From assembly GCA_033557675.1 (NCBI GenBank), contig JAWQRM010000102.1, forward strand, positions 1-30,791: a stretch of DNA of 30,791 bases. The letters run 5' to 3'. The notes beneath the pieces are model-generated. The model was not told where the DNA came from, did no database searches, and was given only the letters and a program-made list of their open reading frames with translations. The position numbers and the translations under genes were made by a program. Shown here in pieces: positions 1-11,200 of the stretch. Position 1 is the first letter of the stretch. Each line of letters opens with the position of its first letter. This DNA is from Coptodactyla brooksi (taxonomy: Eukaryota > Arthropoda > Insecta > Coleoptera > Scarabaeidae).

Positions 1-39
1 ATTCACTGTTACCCACACATTGATCCAAAGTGCCCCACT

Positions 40-240
40 CCTGGGTCACAGTGGATCATTTGCCTTTTTTTAAAAAAGTGGCTATAACTTGTAAGTTTAT
101 GTAATATTCGTCAATAAATGCCTTTCTTTTTAAAGATTAGATATTCATATTATGATTTGATTTCAGAAATTAATCATTTAGCTATAAACTTTGGAACTGC
201 AGGACTTACAGAAAAAAGTGATCCACTGTTACCCACTCTC
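40..240. mobile_element. Probable ~200 bp MITE with imperfect terminal inverted repeats
   Basis: GGGTCACAGTGGATCA near 45-60 is inverted as GTGATCCACTGTTACCC at 222-238, with A/T-rich sequence inside. A further direct copy of CACTGTTACCCAC lies at the very left edge (5-17), suggesting abutting elements. No coding sequence. The family cannot be named. Confidence 0.5.
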
Positions 241-917
241 CCCTACTCTATTTGCGTACAATAGAGCCCACTTATGGAATAATATACTATTTGTGGATCG
301 GTATTGAAAACTGGATAAGAATCTTTGATTACCTTTCAATTATGAATATTATGATTTGAAACTGAAATCAGAGTACTCTAAAACATTTAATTTTAAAACA
401 TATTAACATGACCTCCAATTTTCATTAAAAACTGCTATCGAAGAAAAGAATAATACGTGTAATGCATCTATTCACTCCTACTCAGTTCATTTTGCAAATG
501 TGCCTAGAGCGGTCGTGTAGCCCATTGCAAATGCTTCTGTGTGGAGTGAGTAAAATCGCTCGATCGCTACCAGTCGAGTTGTCTCGAATGCAATCGACTG
601 TGTGAACATCCGTAATTTACGGACATATCTGTTCCTATAACTTTATTATATAGAAGATTAGGTTTCCAAACTGCCTCCATGTAATTATTGCTTGGTTAAA
701 GGTATAAAATGCAGTATGTATTAACTTATACACTCTACTAGATTAATAATGACTTTAAAAATTCTTATTCACTATTTCAATCGATATTTTTTTACTGCTA
801 GACTTTACTACGGTTTTATTTCTTCTAAAATATGAATCAAATGAATCAAAAAGAAAAAGCTAAATAAGCCCAGAAACCATATTATCAGTCATAATTTCAA
901 ATAATAACAAAATACAA
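241..917. other. lubel intron, no gene seen
   Basis: No exon of the RBR domain is visible on the minus strand. Around 467-565 two segments (CACTCCTACTCAGTTCATTT and the inverse of a GTGTGGAGTGAGTAAAAT stretch) are loosely complementary and could mark another small foldback element. The remainder is A/T-rich and featureless. Confidence 0.4.
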
Positions 918-1690
918 GATAACTTGTATTTAGAAATATATTATTTGTATCTATTTGTTTACAATTTTAATTCCATTTTTCAGTTATCTGAAAAACTGGT
1001 TTCACTATGTATTTATTGATAAAATAGGTCCCTCCTCAACACTGGTCCCCATGTACAAAATAAATATTCTTATCTTAGGACTCTGCTCAATGAATATTAA
1101 CATCAACATTTTCAGAAGTCGCCGTTAGAAATACAATACTTTCAAATACAAAATACAATAGTTGTATTTTGTATTTGAAACAATATGCAGTATTTAAACA
1201 TTTTTGTTAACACGTTTTGAACTTCTCTTTGATGAGCAAGATGAGCAATTTATTCATCCTTTTGATCTTGATTTTCTAAAATTTGGCTGTCTGCTAAAAC
1301 TGTCATTTTTTTACGGTATTTTGCAGGATGGGGCTGCAAAATGTTAGATTTTATAGGTGATTTATAATTTGCAGTTTTTTTAATAGGAGTATGACTTTCG
1401 GATTTCGATTGGCTCACACTATTGGGCACCAATTTGGATACTGAATTTTGGCCAAAAATTGGAATTCTTGAAGATTTAAATTTGGTTAATATACATTTGG
1501 GGTTTTGAGAGACTTGTATTGTTGTAGATGTTTTCAGAGGTTCTTGTTTATTGTTATCGTTATTTCCATCCTTATTATCAGGTACATTCGCATCATCAGA
1601 TTTTTCATTTTTCTACATTTGAATTTCTTTATTGGCCACCAATTCCACTTGAAAATTTGTTGATAAATCAATTTTATCAGCGATATCTTC
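918..1690 (-). pseudogene. Partial duplicated copy of lubel exon 16 plus adjoining intron
   Basis: Positions about 1235-1690 are a diverged copy of exon 16 at about 3040-3460. The translated minus strand shows the same run (SVSQSKSESHTPIKKTANYK versus SVSQSKSESHIPIKKTANYK). About 918-1222 copies the intron at 1709-2015. The copy lacks the exon stretch between about 2016 and 3025. It is interrupted by an in-frame TAG at 1613-1615, and its exon-like end hits a stop at about 1247-1249, so it is a dead fragment rather than a further exon. Otherwise the frame is open for about 120 codons. Confidence 0.85.
1140..1180. repeat. Perfect 19 bp hairpin, 3 nt loop
   Basis: Bases 1140-1158 are the exact reverse complement of 1162-1180, with loop TAG. 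The homologous hairpin in the other copy (1933-1951 with 1955-1973) has mismatches. It may be the core of a palindromic miniature element. Confidence 0.9.
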
Positions 1691-1708
1691 AGCTGTCCTT
1701 TCCTTAAC

Positions 1709-2015
1709 TTGTATTTAGAAATGTGTCATTTACAATCTATTTCTTTTTCTTTATAATTTTAATTTCATTTTTTCAGTTATTTGAAAAACTGGTTTCACTA
1801 TGTATTTATTCATAAAATAGCTCCTTCCTCAACATTGTTCCCCATGTATAAAGTAAATATTCTTATCTTATGATTCTACTAAATGAATATTAACATCAGC
1901 ATTTTCAGAAGTCATGATTAGAGATACAATACTTTCAAATACAAAATACAGTAGTTGTATTTTGTACTTGAAACAGTATGTAATATTTAAACACTTTTGT
2001 TAACACGTTTTGAAT
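1709..2015. repeat. Source copy of the duplicated lubel intron block
   Basis: Matches 918-1222 base for base over most of its length, including the shared stretches ACTGGTTTCACTATGTATTT and GTTAACACGTTTTGAA. It carries the second, imperfect copy of the hairpin (1933-1973). Confidence 0.85.
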
Positions 2016-2128
2016 TTCAAGTACAGTATTTTTTTCTAGGTTACATCTAATAAATTCAAATATTATAAACCGTACACATTGCATAAGGATCCATAAAAAT
2101 GAGACATGACAGTGATGATACATCTTAC

Positions 2129-5100
2129 CTCCATAACTTCCATGTCATTCAAATTTTTGATTTCGATATCTAAATCAGCATGATGCCCTTCATTATTTAA
2201 ATTTTCTGACTCAGACTCTTCATTTTCTTTAATATTATCCTCAACCGCTATATCTTCATCAAATTCGTCACCAGTTTCACAAGTTTCCGTAAAATACAAG
2301 TCCTCCTCTTTCCCACCTCTTTCTAGCTGATTCAGTTTACTATTGATCTCTTTAACATTAATGTTCAAGTCCTCAATCATCTGGGCATTCTGTTCTTCAA
2401 AACGATTATAATCTTCACTATCAGATTCAACGATATCATCCAGTTCATCTATTTCTTCATAACTTTCATCGTCTGTGCTTGGATCAAGTAGATCTTCAAC
2501 ATTGCTTTCTGATACTGAGGAATCACTATCATTGTCCAGAGATTTCGTGTAAGATAATTGTTTCGAACTGGTAGAATCTAAGGAACTTTTCTTGGAATGG
2601 CCAAAAGACAGTCTTCTGGTAAGAAGTTGGGTTTTCTCCATCTCTTCATCTGTAAAATCTAGGGAAGCTGATCTTCTCTTGGTTCCTTCAGTACAGTGTA
2701 TTTTTATAAATGGTTGTTGTTCAATCACAGTAGTGCTTAAAGCGAGAGAATCATCATTAGAAGAAACTACATTGTTGTCTGTTTTGCTTTCATCATCATT
2801 AATAGTTTCAGACCTATCTATGTTAGATGGTACATTCAAACTATTTCCAGCTAATTCTGGAATGATGTCAGGTTCATATGTGATTATATCGACCTCTGCT
2901 TGTTTTTCTAACCTTTTTTCATTTCTGTTATTTTCCAGCTGACTGGTGGTATTTTGGTGAGTAGATTTCAGATCATCAATGTTTGTTATTTTATTGTTTT
3001 GGTTGCTCTCTTTAGTTGAAATTGAATCAGCAATTTGCTCAACTTTTTGATCTTGATTTTCTAAAATTTGCCCTTCAGATTGGCTGTCATTTTTTGGGTA
3101 TTTTGCAGGGTGGGGCTGCAAAATTATAGATTTTATAGGTGATTTATAATTTGCAGTTTTTTTAATAGGAATATGACTTTCGGATTTCGATTGGCTCACA
3201 CTTTTGGGCAACAATTTGGATACTGAATTTTGGCGAAAAATTGGAATTCTTGAAGATTTAGATTTGGTTATTAATATGCATTTTGGGTTTTGGGAGACTT
3301 GTATTGTTGTAGATGTTTTTGGAGGTTCTTGTTTATTGTCATCGTTATTCCCATCCTTATCATCAGGTACATTCTCATCATCAGATTTTTCATTTTTCTC
3401 CATTTGAATTTCTTTATTGGCTACAAATTCCATTTGAAAATTTGTTGACATATCAATTTTATCTGTCCCTCCTTTGTTTTTACTGCTATTTTCTTGTTTG
3501 TCCTTGCTTGATAATTTGTCATTTTCTGACGAATTGACTTTTTCAGTTTTATATTCAGTAACTAATTCAGGTTTATTTCCATTTTCATTTATGTTAATTT
3601 TGGAGGTAATAACAAGAAGTGGTTCTTCTTTATCCCTTTTTCTTTCATGTTCATTTTCATGAGTCTGGTTTTTATCATCTTCAATTTCTTTCGATGGCTT
3701 ATTTTCAGCATCTTCATCATTTGAAGAATTAGTCTGGTTTCGAATGGTCTCCCTACAATTGCTATGCTTTGCCCCTTGATTTTCACTCTTTTTGTGTTTT
3801 GTTCTACTTTGCGCGTTTATATAGCCATCAATAGAACTATTTCCTGTAGTTTTCGAATCACAATTTTCACCCATCAATTCAGCTGCATCTTTTTCAGGTA
3901 TTTCTGTTTTTCTACTTGATTGTTTAATTGATTGTTCGGACTTTATATTATTTTCTTCTTCTCTTACTTGTTTGAATGGCTCCTCTATATTATTTTCTGA
4001 CTCTTCTGCTTCACTGTGAAGACTTATGTTAGAAATCTTTGCTTCAATTTGATCAAAGCGATTTTCAATTACTGCTTCTTCTTTAACCACATCTAGTTTG
4101 TTCATTATGTCTTTTTGTTGGTCATCAGTGCTTAGTTTATTAATCACTATTGGTTGATTATCAGAGCTTGGTTTATTTTCAGTTTCATTAACAATATTAG
4201 ATTGATTCATAGTTTGATTCTCAACCAATTTTTGAATATTTTGCACATTTGCAACGGTAGACATAATAGAATTGTTAATAATTATCTTATCATTATTTGC
4301 CTTGTTTTCAGAAGAGTTTGTACTCCAAGATTCATTTTTAGATTCTATGCCTTTAAGGATAACATCTTTTGTTTCACCTTCAGAAGAAGTGCTGAAGAGA
4401 AAATTCTTTTCTGTTACTAAATTTGTAGTATTATTCTTCCTAGTTTCCTTTTCATATGTTTTGTTATCGCAGGTGCTGTTGTCTAGTTCTTCGGATTTTG
4501 CACCCTTTTTCTTATGAATCTTTTTCCACCTTTTAGATGGAATTCTATTTATACGAATCTTATTAACAGATAATTTTATGTTGTTCTTTATGTTCTGTAA
4601 TAAGCTTGGTTTTCGATGTGCAGTTTCTTCTTCAGTTGGTTGTGCCCTAATGTGTAATGTTTCATTTTCTTTTTCATGAAGCTTTGGTTTCTCAACCATT
4701 TTTGAAGAGTTATTATCCGATTTTATTTCCAAACTCTCCGCACTACTAGCATTGTTACATGAGGTTCTTTGTAACACAATGCTCAGGGTACTGATGTTCT
4801 TATTCTTTACCTTATCATGGTTATTATTCGATCCATTTTCATCACTTTGCTGCTGCTCAGAAGAATCAGAACTTTCAGACTCGGATGATTCTTCTTTCTG
4901 GAATTTTTCTACTAATGCTTCTGTGTGATCATTAACATCCTTAACTTGAATAACCGTGCTACTTTTTTCTATATACATCTTCTTTCTATCACCTCTTGAT
5001 GTTATAGCTTCTTTTTTCTTTCCATTCAACTCTACTTTTAAGTCAGTTTTGAGATGTAAAGACTCAACTGGTAGTGACTCAGGTAGTAACTCAACCGGTT

Positions 5101-5286
5101 GACCTTCTGGCTCAGTTTGGACCATTTTCACTTCTAACACATCCTTTGCTTCTTTGTCAACAGGAATGTTGGATTTATCTAAGTATTCTTCCTGCTTTAA
5201 AATGTTGTTAGTAAGGGAACTCACCGCTTTAGCAGTCTCAATAAAATCTTTATCGTTTTTGAATTTTTCGTTCTCGTGAGCAAGCT
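2129..5286 (-). CDS. lubel: lubel exon 16, giant acidic disordered exon
   Basis: 3158 nt open throughout, ending at the consensus donor GAG|GTAAGA (2128). It codes about 1050 residues rich in Asn, Glu, Ser, Lys and Asp, with no Cys/His zinc cluster and no confident domain. Local blocks: a basic segment near its start (IRINRIPSKRWKKIHKKKGA), repeated SK/SR-IP-type motifs (KSKSSRIPIFRQNSVSKLL) and a very acidic C-terminal part (LLDPSTDDESYEEIDELDD). It lies between the UBA and the expected RBR. Part of it has been duplicated into the next intron. Confidence 0.92.
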
Positions 5287-8200
5287 CTGGGAAAACAAAC
5301 ATTTTGATAAATTTATTATTTAATGCTTACGGTACATTGACTTACCATCTCCACTCAGAGCGATAGCTACCCCCTCGTTACCTGATTCATTCTCTATCCC
5401 TGTCGGTGGTCCCCAAATTCGAAATAAAAAAGGCTTCAGTTGAGTTTTGCCCAATTCAACGAAAGCAGCTTCTACGTCACCATGGTTTGCCGTCAACACT
5501 GTTAAGATGTCTTCTCGTGTAAATTCACCACGTGAAGCTAAATCTGTGTACTGAAGGTAAAACGTGATTTACAATCCGTGAATAAAGTTTATTTCTTCTT
5601 TATTAAAGCTACACCCTCCATTACATTTTAGAATTTACAAAGTAATTCTTATGAATAATGCATACACGATTGGTTAAGAGGTAATGAGACTAGTGGATAC
5701 ACCCATTGCATTCTCACTACACCATATGACGAATTAACTTAAGGCAGGAATGAAACTAACGGATACATCCATTGCATTCTCATTATATCACGTGATGAAT
5801 TAACTGAAGACCGGCCTTAAAGGGGAGATTGAGTTTTCATGAAGCATGTTTATTTGTAATGTTGACATGTGGACAATAGCTTCACAATGTATGTCTTTAC
5901 AATGGCTAAAAGAGTGACAAATTATCAAATAGTATTTCAGTGGTGATTCCTCAAAAATCATGAATTTATTCAGGGTTGCTTTCGAAAATTATTTAATTGT
6001 ATTCACTCGAAAAATTATTAATATTGTCCTAGTATTGCTAGAAATCAGTCTTAGAAAGACCAAAGCAAGGGTAAGTAGCCAACACAACACCAACATTGGT
6101 AAGAGCATTAAAAAGACTGGGTAAAGAGGCAAAAACCTTCGAACTAGAGATAAATGAGAAGAAGACCAAATACATGAAGCTATTGAAAGAAACAGTCAAC
6201 AGAGACCAACAACTATTCACACAAAACTACAAATTTGTGATCAATAGGAGTGATAGTGGGAAACATAAGAAAAGAGAGAGTGGCAAAGAAAATAATAAAC
6301 TCAGCAAAAAGACAAAAATCAACATATACAAGACCTTGATTAGACCTGTCATAACCTCTTCTTTATAAACATAATGAATAAAAAAAGAAGAAGGAAGATC
6401 CTAATAAAGTAGAATGAAAAATACTGAAATTGCAGCCAAAAACGACCAGTGAAATTGAAGGATGGAGAAACTATAATCAGGCACATCAAGGCAATAAGAT
6501 TGAAATGAATAAGGCACATAATAAGGAAAACACTCACAGAGATGCGGGTAAGGCAAAGGGGTGGGGGACGGATAAGGGGTGGGCCCAGAAACAGATGATG
6601 GGAGGATGTGGAGGAGGATCTAAGGGCAATGCAGGTCGGAGAATGGAGATTGGGGTACAAGGACAGCGCAGAGTGGAAAGAATTGTTACACGCAGCAAAG
6701 ATGCATAATGACATATAACACAACAGGTGAAGGAAGAGTAATCCAATAAATGGATCAAAAAATACTTGAACATAACTTCAAGGGAATGGAAGATGATGAT
6801 GATGATGATTTCAGTGGTAATTCTTCAGAAGAAATTACAAGTTTACTTATAATTGCTGTCGACAATTGTATAATACTGCCAACTCAAAAAATCCTGCAAG
6901 TTGTCTATACATTTGAAATGATATAACCATAACAACAGCTCCAAGTGGCGAGGCTAAGAACTGATATCTGCATTTGTCATAGTTAGCGAACCCGACTCCC
7001 ACAGAACAGTTTGGGATTGAAACATTTTGAAACATAATAAATTTTGCTGCTGTAAAGTGGGCACTATGGAAGAGATGTTTCCTGATGATATCAAATGAAT
7101 CGAATTTTGTGAAACCATGATTGAAAAGTAAATGACAAAGAATTTTATTTAAAAATAAAAATATTTTATTTTATCTTTTTCCATTCATTAAAATTGTGAG
7201 TTTGAAACCTTTGGTTTCATAACAAAGTTCGTAACATTCACAGGGGAATAATCATTTAACTGCTATTCAAACGGAGTATCCACAAAAGACGAATGTTTGC
7301 GCTGCCATACGAGGCGATTTCATCGTTAACATTTCACAGTTTGTTATTAATAGAAACCTAAATGTCTACTATTATGTAGGAATTATTGCAGCACCAAGTG
7401 GTTCCTGTTATTCAAGGCCTTTCACTCAACTTTGGCTTTGATTTTGTTTGAATATGATGGTTGCCCTGCTCATAATGCAATGAGGGTACAAGAATTTCCT
7501 AGAAATACATTCCTCAATCGTATCATTATTAACAGAAGAGAGAAAATTATATGACCCTCTAGTATATTGAAAAAATTATTTTAAAATAAAAGTTATGCAA
7601 ACTCTATTGCTCCAGAATATGACATCTACTCTATTAATAAAATTATTACTCCAGAATATGACATTTCCACGAGTAGTTAAGACATTGTTTGGTGAACAAG
7701 GATGACATTTATGAACAATTTATTTAATTTTCTTTTTTAATCTTTTATTAAAATTATTTTATTTTAGAAGCAAATTAAGTTTTTGTCTGTCAAATTTAAG
7801 CATTGAAAAACTACAAGAAATCAATAAAAATTATTATTAAAGTTAAACATGGGAGTGACATGTGGATGTGTTAAGTTAGCGTGCAAAGAACATTACTCGA
7901 TATACGGGATGTTACTAAACAATTGGAAATGGGGAATGGGCCATAACGAGTACTTGTCTACATCCAACATATGCAGTTGAGATTTTGCTAAACTTATATA
8001 TATATATATATATATATATATAGCTTTTTGGCTGGAATGACAATATCATAAATGTTTGTAATTGTGAGCATTATATAATACATTTGCAGTCAATGACAGA
8101 CAATACATAATCCAAGCCAATTAATAATCCAAACGGATTATTTATCAAATGCGATTTTAACAAAAAAAAATAATTAATTTCTTTAAATACCTTTCTTTGT

Positions 8201-11200
8201 CTTTGATCTATGCATTCTTTGACGGCATCCCATAAATTCCCCTTGTGCAACCTGAGAGCATTCCTCGCCTCTGTTTCTGAAACAGTTCCTACTACGTTCA
8301 TAGGACTTTCCCTTCCCATTTGGGTCGCTAAAGTTTGGACACTAGCTACTGTCTTTTCCCAATTTTCCCTCAGCCATTCAATTGGATTTTGGTCTTTGCA
8401 ATGAGCGAGGGCTGCTTGCACTTCATCTGCTGTGTACTTGTAATGCTCAGCCTCCTAAAATACATAATTATGGTTACAAAAGCAAACTTTATTTTTATTT
8501 CAAAAATACCCTTAGTAACCTAACAAGTTCCATGCCTTGGTTTTTAAATGTATCATGTCCATTAAATCGCTGATCGGGAATATAATCATCCTTGAAAACA
8601 TGAAAGGAGTCGGAACGGTTTCTGAGAGGATGCTCGTTCTGTAACAAAATGATGAAAAAAAATCATGGAAGTATGAAAATGAATTGTAAGGTATTGATGA
8701 TTTATTGGTTCTATATCTCTAATCAAAGCCCTACTCATGATGCGAAGCGTCAAATAATGGAGACAACCCAGGCGCAAGCACTAAACAACATTACTAATAG
8801 GTGCACACCCAATAATTGTAGTCGTTTCTGTATTGTAAATCCACTATGCTATGGGACCGACTTCTTGCTCCGTATTTCCTGCTGTATCTAGGATCTAGAT
8901 AATCCATTGTGTCTTCGAATGGAGTATTAGCTCTTGATGGCGAATCAGGCACACTCTGTAAGAAAATTGTATAGGCCATATTTAGCAGATGACATGCAAA
9001 TGAGTATTATTGTGAAATTAATTATACAACGGTTAATTATAAGTGTGTTAAAAATTATTGATAGTACTAGATAAGAAGTTCTCTGTAATTAAAAAAAAAT
9101 TATTTGTTTTAAGTAACGAACTAAGATACCGGATTAGAGATTACTTTTTTATTGCTTGAGAGTATGTACTAAATTGTAACTTTTTGATGAATGTTTACTC
9201 ACAAGATGAATAATGTATGAAACGCCCACACATCACTCATTTTGTGATAGAATGTATAGGTTAATAATAATTTTTTATGCTTAATAAGTGTTTTAAATAA
9301 ACCTATTTCACACAGAATTTAGTATTAGCCATTATTCATTGCATGTTTTTAAACCTAAATGTGTATTCTAAAGATACTGAATTTATTTTCTTTACAAATT
9401 TGTATTTGTTTGCACAGGGTGACAATTATTGAACTACATATATGAAAGGAAACCTAATAACTTTTGAACCGTTGGCGAGATGCAGTTAAAACTTGGCGGT
9501 TGAATGCAGGGCCTGTTGGGATTTCTTTCAAAAAATGAAAGAAAAACATATTTTTCAAAATTTTTTTCAAACAATTTTTTTACTGAAAAAAATTTTAAAA
9601 CAATTTTTTGAAAAAGAATTTTTTCTTTTGAAAAAAAATTGTTTTCTCATTCGGCGTTCATTCTGATTTTTTTTGGAAAAAGAAATGTTTTTTCAAAAAA
9701 AACCCAACAGTCCCTGCATTCAACCACCAATGTAAATTTAACCTGTAAGTTATTGATAATGACTCCTTTGGTAATGTATCGAAACCTGTAATGGATACAC
9801 ATACCCTGCATAATTTATATAATAAAAACATGACTATTCTATAACAATCATTGTTTTTTTTTAATAATTTAATAAGTCTCCTAATTTAAATCTTGAATCT
9901 TTCTATAAAAAATCAATTTAGTTTGTTTGAGCAACAACCGTTGTGCAACAAGTTTCTTAGGTATAATGGATAATGAATAAAATGATGTTACAAACAGAAC
10001 TGTAGAGTCCTCGCAGATGACAGTTCTAATGGCAGAGATGGTTGAAAATCTAGAGAAAAACGTGGTGATCCGAAATTGAGATAGCAGAAAAATAGAGACC
10101 AAGTGTTAATAGACAAAGGATGTACTTAACCAAAAGCAAACAGAATCACTCTTATGAACATAAAGCTCGAAAATAAAATTATAGAATAAGTACAACAATA
10201 CAAATGTATGAATTACAAACTTTTGTAAACCAAGAAGACTAAACAGTATACAAAAATATATAAGTGCCAGTTTTGATGGAAGGATTCAAAAAATAGGTAC
10301 TGTAAGAAAGGCAAAAAAGTAACCGGCAGGTGGCAAAGAAAAAATACTTAAGAAAAGCACTAAGAAACAAAAGAATGGACAAAATCAGGATTGCAAAAAA
10401 TAGGCACATGTTGAAAGTGTTACCATTAGCACAAAAAATAGAAGAAAAGAATCAAAGGTAGTTTAGGCATATTACTTATATATACCTCATAAAAAAATAG
10501 ATAAAAGTAGTATGGGAAGCCAGAGGGTGGATCTTGCAAGCATTAAATTTTTGAGGGGTAGAAAAAAAATTGGAGAATTGCACTACAATTAGTATGTCTT
10601 AGGGCATAGGAGAAAGAATTAAGGACTAATATGAGAGATAACTTACCAGTGAATCCAGAGATGATTGTCTACTCATAGAATGAGTTTTATTTAAATTATT
10701 ATTTAGCGTTTGTGGTCCCATGTGTAAAGAACTCGATCTATACATTTGACGTTTACTATTACTTCTGTCGTGCGATTCTGTTTTGGATAAAGGACTCCTG
10801 ACACGGTCGTCATTGTTTTGTGGTGGCATTTGGATGAAATCGTAAGTCTGCAAAAATAATCCATGAGTAAATGCTGTGAATAATTTTTGGCAAAGTGTCC
10901 AATTTGCTTAGAGAAATAAAATTCAATATAATTTCCTGGAAGTCACAATGACTCACCTGTGTTGACATATTTTGTGGTGGTGGTGATGTTCCAGTAGAAG
11001 TGGTTGATGGTGCTTCACTGCTCTTTGTAGATGGTGATTTATTTTCTGCACCACCATCCGTAGATCTACCTACACCAGTAGAAACTTTTTTCGTACACTC
11101 ATCACTCGGAATATTATCCCCACTAGATTTTAAAGTTTGCAAAGACATGGAAGCAGATTTGCTTCGTATAGCTTCCACTTCACTAGCACTTGATGTGTCT

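Larger units (their letters stand above)
5551..8190 (-). other. lubel intron 14 with several decayed transposons
   Basis: 2.6 kb intron between UBA exons. It holds a two-copy 66 bp tandem repeat, a non-LTR reverse transcriptase 3' piece, a Tc1/mariner transposase piece and a TA microsatellite. No host gene seen. Confidence 0.8.
8956..10646 (-). other. lubel intron 11 with transposon debris
   Basis: 1.7 kb intron. It contains a foldback MITE at 9494-9729 and an A-rich block at 10.1-10.6 kb resembling a decayed reverse transcriptase end. No host coding exon recognised between the two lubel exons. Confidence 0.75.

Noticed and set aside
1250..1432. Minus-strand open frame as an extra lubel exon
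   Set aside because: It is a diverged copy of part of exon 16 with a stop on each side and no credible splice sites at its borders.
1..2128. Search for RING-IBR-RING exons of lubel
   Set aside because: No Cys/His-rich minus-strand exon is present; the catalytic part must be left of the window.
2592..4517. Several plus-strand open frames of 60-116 codons opposite the giant lubel exon
   Set aside because: They are shadows of the minus-strand coding frame; composition (Phe/Ser/Leu-rich) is what complementing Glu/Asn/Lys codons gives.
6349..6773. Minus-strand open frames of 124 and 79 codons
   Set aside because: They lie opposite the reverse transcriptase remnant, whose motifs and 3' tail read on the plus strand.
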